A stretch of DNA of 52,156 nucleotides, taken from the NCBI RefSeq assembly GCF_003013245.1, contig NZ_PXYY01000006.1, positions 1 to 52,156 of the forward strand, written 5' to 3'. Within the stretch, counting starts at the first letter, position 1. Every line of letters begins with the position of its first letter. The notes under the pieces were generated by a model. The model was not told the DNA's origin. It ran no database searches and saw only the letters and a list, made by a program, of their open reading frames with translations. Both the position numbers and the translations under genes were made by a program. The DNA is from Neisseria iguanae (GTDB taxonomy: Bacteria; Pseudomonadota; Gammaproteobacteria; Burkholderiales; Neisseriaceae). Below are positions 24,440 through 31,992 of this stretch, piece by piece.

Positions 24440-24700
24440 TTAATGCAGTTTGACAACAGCAGGTTCAGTCCGCGGCTTGGAATTTTCCGCCTGCTTCCTG
24501 CATGAGCGAATATAGCGGTTTAGCCATTGCTGGCTGATCTTAACCCCTTTCATTTCTTCCAAGAACCGGACAATGATTTTGTCCGAATAACCTTTCTCTT
24601 TCAATTCCAGAATTTCTGCCTGATACGGCTCTAGAACAGATGTTTTTTTCTGCTTGTCTGCCAACTGATGCTTGGTCAAGAATGTTTCAATATCATTCAT
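24440..24700 (-). CDS. TraK-like relaxosome protein (short paralogue)
   Basis: 86 residues. The core LEPYQAEILELKEKGYSDKIIVRFLEEM followed by VKISQQWLNRYIRSC (shown in pieces) parallels the gene at 24820 and has the same plan as RP4 TraK, an oriT-binding accessory protein (a helix, a GY turn, then a second helix pair before a basic end). It is shorter than its neighbour because the C-terminal VGKRKF...DVNDLT tail is missing. The two lie in tandem with 119 bases between. Function is inferred from layout and the nearby oriT candidate. Confidence 0.6.
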   Translation of the reverse strand: MNDIETFLTKHQLADKQKKTSVLEPYQAEILELKEKGYSDKIIVRFLEEMKGVKISQQWLNRYIRSCRKQAENSKPRTEPAVVKLH

Positions 24701-24819
24701 AATTTTCCAAATCGCTCCAAAAAATAACCATAAACACTAGGTTAAATAACATTCAACTTGTTGAATTATTGTAAAAATAGCCACTTTAATCCATATAAAA
24801 AAGAGAGTAAGGGGCTTGA

Positions 24820-25222
24820 TTAAGTCAAATCGTTGACATCAATATCCTGTGCTGATTGAAACTTTCTTTTGCCGACACGAACATTCCGCAACCGGTCAAT
24901 GCGTTCTTCATCTGCCGTCATGTCCGTATCTTCACGCATTACAGATGACATATTAACGGCAGTCTCCCCGTTGTCCATAACTCGAGTAATGGTTGGTGCT
25001 TCGGAAACCCGTAATGCCCGCATCCTGTTCCTGATAAAAGCATTGAGTGCCGTTTGACTGATTTGCACACCGTTTAACGATAAAAATTTCAAAATCTGAG
25101 CCTGCGTATAGCCATTCCGTTTCAAGGTCAGGATTTCGTCATGCCAAGGTTCCAGCCTAGATGTCCTAGACAAACCTTTTTCTTGCTCCATAAATTCTGC
25201 CAAAGAAACTGTCTTATCCATT
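24820..25222 (-). CDS. TraK-like relaxosome accessory protein
   Basis: 133 residues with the start near 25221. Residues about 21-65 (RLEPWHDEILTLKRNGYTQAQI, then LKFLSLNGVQISQTALNAFIRNR) resemble the DNA-binding part of TraK/StbA-like oriT proteins, and the C-terminus ends VGKRKFQSAQDIDVNDLT. It is the gene nearest the oriT candidate and points away from it, as traK does in RP4. A truncated paralogue and a dead remnant follow in tandem. Alternative: a transcription regulator of the transfer genes. Confidence 0.6.
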
Positions 25223-25543
25223 AATTAAGCATCCTGAAAACGTTTTAAAATCGTGCGTTTATTAAACTATAGATAATCATAGATTATCTAATATAATTGA
25301 TGACTATACATTAGATGACACAATTAGTCAAGAAAGATATCAATAGATATTTGGTAAAATCCATAGATATATATTTTAAATATCTATATTAGACCATAAC
25401 AAATAAGTTATTATTTCTTTGCAATAATTGCAATTATCGTCAATATATCGTTATTAAATCTATTAATATCCATTTATATAGAGCATAAATCTAATTAGGA
25501 CGGAATTTATCACATGAACGATACGTTCCTTTTTTGCAAAATA
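25223..25543. promoter_or_regulatory. AT-rich region with nested palindromes before the TraK-like genes
   Basis: About 320 very AT-rich bases. AGATAATC and GATTATCT form a palindrome near 25271-25289. ATAGATAT and ATATCTAT bracket another near 25354-25380, and ATAGAT motifs recur. This is probably the promoter/operator for the TraK-like genes and part of the relaxosome region. No gene seen. Confidence 0.45.
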
Positions 25544-25621
25544 AAGAATAGGGAAGATTAGGAAGAGAAGAAAATTAGAACGAAGAATAGGGAAGATTAG
25601 GAAGAGAAGAAAATTAGAACG
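25544..25621. repeat. Perfect 39-bp tandem duplication beside the nic site
   Basis: A purine-rich 39-base unit beginning AAGAATAGGGAAGATTAGG occurs twice without a mismatch (25544-25582 and 25583-25621). The second copy ends at the predicted nic position. It may contain binding sites for the TraK-like proteins. Confidence 0.9.
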
Positions 25622-25666
25622 CAGGATAGGCTTTCGCCGACAAAAAACGCCCTAAACCGTTTTTTG
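25621..25666 (-). other. oriT: Predicted origin of transfer (P-type oriT)
   Basis: On the minus strand CCTATCCTGC (25630 to 25621) equals the RP4 nic core, which belongs to the P-type consensus YATCCTG/Y, so nicking is expected between 25622 and 25621. Twelve or so bases 5' of it lies a 9-bp perfect inverted repeat (25641-25649 and 25658-25666, CAAAAAACG/CGTTTTTTG) with an 8-base loop, the usual relaxase landmark. TraK-like genes lie on one side and the MOBP relaxase on the other. With this polarity the tra genes would enter the recipient last. Confidence 0.7.
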
Positions 25667-25756
25667 GTGTTCTGCCTGTCAGCAGAAACGCCGCAAGCGG
25701 CTATTATGGAAATTTCAAAAGTGAGAAAGCTGTCCATTTGCAGTAACTTCTAAACT

Positions 25757-25778
25757 TATGTACAATAATCCGTACATA
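25757..25778. promoter_or_regulatory. YefM/YoeB-type operator
   Basis: TATGTACA at 25757-25764 and CGTACATA at 25771-25778 form an imperfect palindrome with TGTACA cores just before the antitoxin gene. YefM antitoxins are known to bind TGTACA hexamers, so this is probably the autoregulation site. GGAG for the antitoxin start follows at 25789-25792. Confidence 0.75.
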
Positions 25779-25800
25779 ATTTGAAAATGGAGAATTCATC

Positions 25801-26055
25801 ATGGATGTAATGAGCTATACCGCTTTTCGTGCCGAGCTTGCGGGAACCTTAGACAAGGTTGTAGAAAACCACAAACCCGTTTTGATTACCCGACAAAACG
25901 GCAAGCCCGCCGTAGTCATGAGCTTGGAAGATTTTCATGCGTATGAAGAAACGGCTTATTTGACAGCAAGTCCTAAAAATGCCGAACGGTTAAACCGTGC
26001 TGTTGAACAAATCCGTCAAAACCAAGCAATCCGCCATGAATTGATTGAATCATGA
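25801..26055 (+). CDS. yefM: Antitoxin of the Phd/YefM family
   Basis: 84 residues, N-terminal DNA-binding fold with MSYTAFRAELAGTLDKVVENHKPVLITRQNGKPAVVMSLEDFHAYEET in pieces, the standard YefM signature, and a disordered C-terminus that would wrap the toxin. Its stop overlaps the toxin start by four bases, typical of such pairs. Likely role: keep the element in the population by killing cells that lose it. Confidence 0.95.
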   Translation: MDVMSYTAFRAELAGTLDKVVENHKPVLITRQNGKPAVVMSLEDFHAYEETAYLTASPKNAERLNRAVEQIRQNQAIRHELIES

Positions 26056-26309
26056 TCTTGGCTTGGGCAGATACTGCTTGGGAAGATTATCTCTATTGGC
26101 AGGCGGTAGATAAAAAGAATTTGAAGCGCATCAATTTGTTAATCAAAGATATTCAGCGTAATCCGTTTACAGGCGTGGGCAATCCTGAGCCGTTAAAACA
26201 TAACTGGCAGGGTTTTTGGTCTCGGCGTATTGATCTAGAACATCGGTTGGTTTATCAGATACGCGATGAAATGTTGTTTATTGCTCAATGCCGCTACCAT
26301 TATTCGTAA
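26052..26309 (+). CDS. yoeB: YoeB-type mRNA interferase toxin
   Basis: 85 residues: WADTAWEDYLYWQAVDKKNLKRINLLIKDI in pieces, then GNPEPLKHNWQGFWSRRIDLEHRLVYQI, ending CRYHYS. The glutamate and arginine of EHRLVY and the terminal H-Y pair match the RNase residues of YoeB, a ribosome-dependent endoribonuclease. It is coupled to its antitoxin by a four-base overlap. Confidence 0.95.
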   Translation: MILAWADTAWEDYLYWQAVDKKNLKRINLLIKDIQRNPFTGVGNPEPLKHNWQGFWSRRIDLEHRLVYQIRDEMLFIAQCRYHYS

Positions 26310-26343
26310 AGGCTGTATGTAATACGGACACCGTCTGAAAACA

Positions 26344-26392
26344 AAAAAAGCCTGCGGCCGCATCCCAATTCAGGAATGCGGCCGCAGGCTTT
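26344..26392. terminator. Long bidirectional terminator between yoeB and the relaxase gene
   Basis: AAAAGCCTGCGGCCGCAT and its complement form a near-perfect GC-rich stem of about 20 bp with a short loop. T-runs lie on both sides, stronger on the minus-strand side, where it ends the relaxase transcript. Confidence 0.9.
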
Positions 26393-26405
26393 TCACGGTC
26401 GGTAA

Positions 26406-27503
26406 TCAGCGTCCTATTTCATCGTTTTGCTGTGGTATGGAAAGGTTTTTGGGCGATTGCTGCTGTTGATGCTGATTTTGCATCAGTATAGTATGCAGTT
26501 TGTCGTACTGCTGCTGCATACGGGTATCGTAACCTGCATCGACAAGCTGTTGTGCGAGCTTGGAAATGTCCTTTGCTTCCGTTTTCATTCCTGCTGCATA
26601 GAGCTGTCGGGCAAGCGTTTTATAGCGTTTAAGCAGAGCGGTACGGGTAACTTGGCTTTTGTCCTTATAGAGATTGACAGGACGTTGTCCGGTTTTGACA
26701 GCATTACCCAGTGTGTGCAGTTTGGCAGCAGTAATATGAGAATGCGGACGGTATTGTTCAGGCTGTTTTTTATGTTGTTCGTTCAGCCGTCTGTCAATGG
26801 CCAATACGGTACCGTTATGTGCTTTCGGAGTTTTACCCCTGTGTTGGCGGCGGGTAGCCGCACATTGTATGCCTTCGTCGCGCAGTTTTTCGGCGAATCT
26901 GACGCGCCATTCAAACAAATCGTTCTTGCGCGGATTGATACGTTGTCCCAAATCATCGCGCATCAATACGCATAAATGGACGTGCGGATGAGGCGGTTCG
27001 TTGGGATTGTCTGATTCGTGATGCAGACCGAACGCATACTGGTGTCCCTTGAACTGTTCTGCGGCAAATTCGCGGGCGGCATTCAATACAGCCTGTGGTG
27101 GTGTACCTGCTGGCATGGACAGTACGATATTTAAGGCTTCGCGATGTTTGGTTTCTTCATCGATACCGAATGCGTTCCGCCAAAAATCAAGCTGCTTTTT
27201 CACTTCTTTTTTTCCGTTTAGTTTGTCACCGTTTTGGTTTTCCAATTCCACTTTGCCATTACGTGATACATAATCGAGATGGTTTCGTATGCCTTTCATG
27301 CCTTTGGAGTTTTGGCTGTGCCGTTTGGGGATTTTAACCATTACTTCGGGATGTTTGCGGGCGGCCGCACATAGGTTGGCCAGTGCAGTTCCCTGTTTGA
27401 GCGGTTTTTTGGCTGAACCGCCGAATAGGGAATTTTTTCTGCCTTGTACGGCACGAGTATCATATTGCAGAAACCATTTGTCTAAATTGTGATTTGTCGG
27501 CAT
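26406..27503 (-). CDS. mobA: MOBP-type relaxase
   Basis: 365-residue relaxase that nicks oriT and pilots the strand through the mating pore. The candidate catalytic tyrosine is Tyr78 in IRNHLDYVSR, and the metal-binding histidines are in HHESDNPNEPPHPHVHLCV near 161-179. The rest is a basic helical domain ending in a Gln-rich tail. It is short compared with RP4 TraI and lacks a primase part, which is instead a separate large protein here. AAAGGAAA precedes the ATG. It forms a unit with the MobC gene upstream. The predicted P-type nic site lies 0.8 kb away. Confidence 0.93.
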   Translation of the reverse strand: MPTNHNLDKWFLQYDTRAVQGRKNSLFGGSAKKPLKQGTALANLCAAARKHPEVMVKIPKRHSQNSKGMKGIRNHLDYVSRNGKVELENQNGDKLNGKKEVKKQLDFWRNAFGIDEETKHREALNIVLSMPAGTPPQAVLNAAREFAAEQFKGHQYAFGLHHESDNPNEPPHPHVHLCVLMRDDLGQRINPRKNDLFEWRVRFAEKLRDEGIQCAATRRQHRGKTPKAHNGTVLAIDRRLNEQHKKQPEQYRPHSHITAAKLHTLGNAVKTGQRPVNLYKDKSQVTRTALLKRYKTLARQLYAAGMKTEAKDISKLAQQLVDAGYDTRMQQQYDKLHTILMQNQHQQQQSPKNLSIPQQNDEIGR

Positions 27504-27524
27504 GGATTTTCCTTTGTGGATAAG

Positions 27525-27568
27525 AAAAAGGCTGCCTGAAACTTTTTCAGTTTCAGGCAGCCTTTTGT
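27525..27568. terminator. AGGCTGCCTGAA inverted pair between mobA and mobC
   Basis: Two perfect AGGCTGCCTGAAAC copies face each other with a short loop, flanked by A and T runs. This uptake-sequence dialect differs from the AGGCCGTCTGAA of the chromosome. It could reduce read-through from mobC into mobA. Confidence 0.8.
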
Positions 27569-27577
27569 TTGTAGTGA

Positions 27578-28141
27578 TTACGGCATAAATCGATCTTCCT
27601 GCCGTTGTCGGTGTTGGCGGATGATGTTACCAACCTGCTTGATGTGGCCGTTAATTACGGCTTCCAAGTTACTGATATATCGGGCAGTCAACGATACACC
27701 TTCCCCTGCATTCAGATGACGGGCAATTTGGTTGAGATTACGGCCGATGGCACCGAGTTGTACATTGGACTGGTAAAGGGCGGTTATCTCACTGTCGGTA
27801 AGAATGGGGTGGTTTTCCATGTATTCGGCCAAAATATACAAGGCACGGCGGTTGGCCGACATTTTTCCCTGCTCTGCGGCCGTGGTCAGATAGGCAGCCA
27901 AAGGTGGGGGCAGTTTCAGTTCCAGCCGCATTTTGCCTTGCGGCAATGGTTCGGACGACATATCCTTACCGCCCTGATCCAAGTCGGATGACCACTCTTC
28001 GCTAAGCAAGGATTTCAGGGTATTTTTGGCCAACAGGGATACACTGGCTTTGCCGTATTTTTGCAGGGCAAGTTGGCGTAGAGCCAACGTTTCTGCATGG
28101 CTCAAACCGAATACGCGGATAGGTGTATTATTTTTGTCCAT
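27578..28141 (-). CDS. mobC: MobC-like relaxosome protein
   Basis: 187 residues. The MobC signature QLGAIGRNLNQIARHLNAGE is near 127-146, after a ribbon-helix-helix-like region (MRLELKLPPPLAAYLTTAAEQGKMSANRRAL in pieces). Such proteins bind oriT and assist the relaxase. The N-terminal 65 residues are an extra domain I cannot name. GGGAGAA precedes the ATG. It is placed just upstream of the relaxase gene, as usual. Confidence 0.9.
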   Translation of the reverse strand: MDKNNTPIRVFGLSHAETLALRQLALQKYGKASVSLLAKNTLKSLLSEEWSSDLDQGGKDMSSEPLPQGKMRLELKLPPPLAAYLTTAAEQGKMSANRRALYILAEYMENHPILTDSEITALYQSNVQLGAIGRNLNQIARHLNAGEGVSLTARYISNLEAVINGHIKQVGNIIRQHRQRQEDRFMP

Positions 28142-28154
28142 GAAATTCTCCCAA

Positions 28155-28199
28155 AATAAGGCTGCCTGAAACCGTTGGTAGGTTTCAGGCAGCCTTATT
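28155..28199. terminator. AGGCTGCCTGAA inverted pair after the primase gene
   Basis: AATAAGGCTGCCTGAAACC faces its complement around a ten-base loop, ending at the primase stop. Both arms use the AGGCTGCCTGAA dialect. Confidence 0.8.
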
Positions 28200-28202
28200 C
28201 CG

Positions 28203-31200
28203 TCAACGTTCCATTTCTATCTCTCCGCTGCGGGAAGGCATCGCACGGGTGTTGTCCCGTGGTTGTTCCGCAACCGTAGGTGCAAGCATATCCAGCTTAG
28301 TACCGTTCATCCGTTTCTGCATCGATGTATAGAAATGAAGCATGGCGGAATCGCGGTTCTTCGGCGGCATTCTTGATATGGCATCTGTAAAATCGCGTTC
28401 ATGGTCAGCCAATCGGTTCTTGGCGGTTTTGGATAACTTATCTGCCTTAGACAGATAAGCTGCTTTTGCCGCTTCCAGTTCGTGATTGACCGCTACGGGC
28501 TGAGTTTTGTGTTTGGCCGTGTCGGTTACGGGTTTCGGCATCCCATACTGCTTGTTCGCCGTCTGCGCAACAAATGTTTCCGCCTGATTAGCTTCCACCG
28601 TTTCTGCGGGTGTATCCGCCTGCATTTTCAGGGTTTCGGCTTCGGCACGGAAACGTGCCGTTTTATCCGGTAAAACGGGAGATTCTGCAAGTGCGGCAGG
28701 TTTTTGCTTCGGTGCGTCGGAATTGGAAAAATCTGTCCGGACGGTTTCTGCTTTGGTCTGCTCTGGACGGTTACGGGCTTCTATGTTGTTACGTTCCCGA
28801 CTTTCGCGCAACTGGTCGCGCAAGGCCAAATCTTCTTTGTTCGGTTTGTAGCCTGTGCTGGCGATGCCGCGTAATTCCGCTTCCAGCCACATCTGCCGTC
28901 TGAAATCGTGGCTGCCTGAAATATTGATACTGTCCCAGTTTTTTGCCTGAGCCGTATCCAACATATCGCTGATAGTTTGCGGGTCATTTTTGGCGGTTTT
29001 GATTTTTGCGCCCTTGTCTTCAAACATCACAGTTTCGGCATTATTGATGTCAAGATATTTGCCCTGTAACCTTACATAGCGGCCAGACAGTCGTGTAGGC
29101 GTCGCATAACTCAAATCAAGTACAGGCTTGGATTTGGGGAAAGGGGTATGCCCGTGTTCCGCTTCCTGTCCGTCGGTCATGGGATTGGCAGACGTTGGGA
29201 TTGTATTTTCAGACGGCCTACCGCTTTTTTCCGCACCTGTATCCGCAGTTTGGGAAGCGGTTGCGGCCTGCTGTATTTGTTCCTTTACCCGTGCGCGTTG
29301 CAGATTGGCTTGGGCTTCTTCAAGGGTAATGGTTTCCCGTTCAGGTGTTTCGGTATCCTGTATTTGACTGCGGCCGCCGTATTCGATGCCGTTTTCAGCT
29401 TCTTGGGATTCAGACTGATTCATATCGGTTTCCTGCTGTTTTGGGTTTCGTGGAAGTTCGTTTTCAGACTGATTATGTCCTGCGCTCTGCGCTTTCTGCC
29501 GTGTCTGCAACCATTCATCTGCCTGTTTCAGCAATGCGTCAAAATCATTGCCGTAGGCATAATCCATAATTTCATTCCCTTCATAGAATGAAACCGTAAA
29601 ATCTCGGGCAGCTTCTTGTGCAGACATACCGTCGTGGTTTTTGAACGCTCCGTCGATTTCCACCCGATATGCCTCGTTTTCTGTTGATTTTCCTGCTTGA
29701 AAACGTCCCAACGAAGCATGGCGGTCTTCAATATAGACCGCAAAACCGTTTGCTTCGGCTTTGGTATTGAATCCGGCCAGCATGGTTTCCGTCAACGGGA
29801 CACGCATTTCCCAATCGTCTGCATTTCGGCGTACTTCATCATCATGTGCTGCATAAGGTGCATAAGGATTGTCGGCTGAATAGGATATATCTGTCGGTTG
29901 CTGTGCCATGTTTTGCTCCTTCTGTGAATGCAAAACCGCCGCTTCCTGTTCGGTAGCGGCGGTGGGGTGTATTTCAGGCTTTAAGGCTTTGGGGCGTTCT
30001 TGCTGCCCTGAGGATAGGGGTTGAGGCTGTTCATTTCGGCCAGTGATGCCTCGAAGTCTTGCATCATTGATTCTATCTCGGAGTTGCTCAACATTCTCGG
30101 CGGCTCGTAGGTGTCCTGCTTCGCCTTGGGTAAGTTGGTCGATTCCATAACCAAATTCCTTTGTCCAGTAGTTGTTCATGGCATCCCCGTGCTTACGGGT
30201 AATGTCATCTATCATAGTTTGTTTAACGGGTAGGGTCAATGCGCCTTCGTGCGCGGTCATGACACCTGCACCGATGACACGACCGCCACGGTTTTCAATA
30301 TAACCGCGCAGCCCAGCTATTGTGCCGCCGACGGATAGGGTATCGTCCACAATCAGGTAATTCCTGCCTGCTTCAACCGTTCCGTCAAACACGGGTTGGA
30401 AGGCAAAGCGGTGGTCTATACCTGCTCCGGTGCGCGATACTTTGTTGATTTGGCGGATAGACATATCCACCTGCAAACCCAAACGGCTGCCCAATGCCTG
30501 TGCCATTGCCAGCGGGATTTTGTTGTTTCCCAATGCTTCGGTCGCCAGTACGGAAACAATCAGCGGGTTGCGGTCGCCTGCCATTTCTCGGAAATGCTGA
30601 ACGGTTTCGTCGGTCAGCAGTCTATTGACCAAGTGGACAGCTTCGGCATTACTGCCGCTTTTGGCGGCGGTGTATTCCGGTTCGTTTTTCAAATCGCCTA
30701 AACCGCCGTTACGGATCACGGGCGGAAAATTCCGCCACGGTGCGCGTTCGGATTTGCGCCATTCTCTCAGCCGTACAGAGCCATCAATGGCGGCATCATC
30801 CGACACCCGTAAGGCTTCAGTTGTCGGAACGTTTTCAGACAGCCTTTCCATCACTTCGGCAAAGTCGGCACGCACACGTTCCAATCCTGCCAAATGGTGC
30901 AGGTCGTTGAAATCGCTGGGCAGGTTTTCACGGTTTTTGCTGTCGTTCCATACTCCGAATTCTGCCTGATAACGCTGAACCATCTCAGGGCTGAATTCGG
31001 GCATCACGATACGGGCGCGGTTGCCCAATGCGACTGCCGCATTTGCAGCAGCAGCCAAACCGCCGCCCGACGGGTCATTGTCGGCCGCCAGTATCACAGT
31101 TTGGTTTTCAGACAGCCTTTGCGCCATGTTTTCGGCAATACGTACCATATTACCGCCGTCGAAAGCGATAACCACAGGCAATCCCGTTGCTTTGCGGATG

Positions 31201-31916
31201 CTGGCGGCTGTGGCAAAACCTTCTGCAACGGCAATGCCTTTGTGTGCTTCTTTATCCAAGTTGCCGAGTACGGCATAACTTCCGCTTTTCTGACCGCCTT
31301 TCAAAAAATGTTTGCCGCCATTTTCATTGATAGTTTGTACGGAAACAAGTTTGCCGTTTTGCCAAAGCGGAATAACCAACTGTTTCTGCCCTTGGTATTC
31401 GATTTGTCGGATATTACGGACTAAATCCGCGTCGGCGATACCTTTCTTTTGCAGATAGTCGTGTGATAAATCCACAGTCTTGTCGGCATTTTTCCAAATG
31501 CCGTAGGCGCGTTTGGCTGCCTGTGCGTGGATTTCTGCCTGTTCTTTAGCTGTAGCTTCTGCCCGTGCGCGTTGTTCGGCTTCACGGGCGGCAAGCTGTT
31601 CCGCTGTGGGCGGAATGTATGGCTTGTCGGGACGGTAGCCATTATCGCGGGCAAGTTTGAATAGGGTTGCGGCAGTAATACCGCCTGCTTTCGGAGTCGC
31701 GGATTTCCAAGTGGATTTGGCTACGCTGCTGTTGTAGCCATCTCCTTGCCGAGACCATTCGTCCCACAACTCGAAACCGTTTTCGCCTAATGCGTCTTTG
31801 ATGGCAAAGGCCATCGGATACCATTCGTCATGGCTGGACGGTGTAGGAATATAACTTAATGCCACACGGACTTCTTCATAGGTGGGGTCGGGATAATCAT
31901 GTTTTGATGCTGCCAT
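28203..31916 (-). CDS. Large multidomain conjugative primase with phosphoribosyltransferase-like domain
   Basis: 1237 residues. Residues 13-92 look like a PriCT helical domain. Residues about 150-345 form a Toprim primase domain with IAVAEGFATAASI near 228-240 and the metal site AADNDPSGGG near 277-286. Residues about 420-600 hold a phosphoribosyltransferase fold with the PRPP loop YLIVDDTLSVGGT at 520-532. Further on there are one or two small conserved segments, a long low-complexity linker, and near 930-1015 a domain resembling LPD7 of polyvalent conjugative proteins (LSGRYVRLQGKYLDI ... WDSINISG). It probably enters the recipient with the DNA and primes the second strand. The role of the PRTase part is unknown. 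Confidence 0.88.
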   Translation of the reverse strand: MAASKHDYPDPTYEEVRVALSYIPTPSSHDEWYPMAFAIKDALGENGFELWDEWSRQGDGYNSSVAKSTWKSATPKAGGITAATLFKLARDNGYRPDKPYIPPTAEQLAAREAEQRARAEATAKEQAEIHAQAAKRAYGIWKNADKTVDLSHDYLQKKGIADADLVRNIRQIEYQGQKQLVIPLWQNGKLVSVQTINENGGKHFLKGGQKSGSYAVLGNLDKEAHKGIAVAEGFATAASIRKATGLPVVIAFDGGNMVRIAENMAQRLSENQTVILAADNDPSGGGLAAAANAAVALGNRARIVMPEFSPEMVQRYQAEFGVWNDSKNRENLPSDFNDLHHLAGLERVRADFAEVMERLSENVPTTEALRVSDDAAIDGSVRLREWRKSERAPWRNFPPVIRNGGLGDLKNEPEYTAAKSGSNAEAVHLVNRLLTDETVQHFREMAGDRNPLIVSVLATEALGNNKIPLAMAQALGSRLGLQVDMSIRQINKVSRTGAGIDHRFAFQPVFDGTVEAGRNYLIVDDTLSVGGTIAGLRGYIENRGGRVIGAGVMTAHEGALTLPVKQTMIDDITRKHGDAMNNYWTKEFGYGIDQLTQGEAGHLRAAENVEQLRDRINDARLRGITGRNEQPQPLSSGQQERPKALKPEIHPTAATEQEAAVLHSQKEQNMAQQPTDISYSADNPYAPYAAHDDEVRRNADDWEMRVPLTETMLAGFNTKAEANGFAVYIEDRHASLGRFQAGKSTENEAYRVEIDGAFKNHDGMSAQEAARDFTVSFYEGNEIMDYAYGNDFDALLKQADEWLQTRQKAQSAGHNQSENELPRNPKQQETDMNQSESQEAENGIEYGGRSQIQDTETPERETITLEEAQANLQRARVKEQIQQAATASQTADTGAEKSGRPSENTIPTSANPMTDGQEAEHGHTPFPKSKPVLDLSYATPTRLSGRYVRLQGKYLDINNAETVMFEDKGAKIKTAKNDPQTISDMLDTAQAKNWDSINISGSHDFRRQMWLEAELRGIASTGYKPNKEDLALRDQLRESRERNNIEARNRPEQTKAETVRTDFSNSDAPKQKPAALAESPVLPDKTARFRAEAETLKMQADTPAETVEANQAETFVAQTANKQYGMPKPVTDTAKHKTQPVAVNHELEAAKAAYLSKADKLSKTAKNRLADHERDFTDAISRMPPKNRDSAMLHFYTSMQKRMNGTKLDMLAPTVAEQPRDNTRAMPSRSGEIEMER

Positions 31917-31936
31917 AGCACTTCTCCAAAAGAAAA

Positions 31937-31969
31937 CCTGCCTGAAAACATTCCGTGTTTTCAGGCAGG
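31937..31969. terminator. Hairpin after virD4
   Basis: CCTGCCTGAAAACA faces its complement with a small loop, an uptake-like stem differing at its first bases. It lies between the coupling-protein and primase genes. Confidence 0.7.
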
Positions 31970-31992
31970 ATAAAAATTGGCTTTTAGCCGTA

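Noticed and set aside
24440..25222. Reading the two TraK-like genes as a toxin-antitoxin pair
   Set aside because: They are paralogues of each other with DNA-binding layout, not a toxin with an antitoxin.
25544..25621. Tandem repeat considered as a CRISPR array
   Set aside because: Two head-to-tail units with no spacers between them, and no cas genes in the window.
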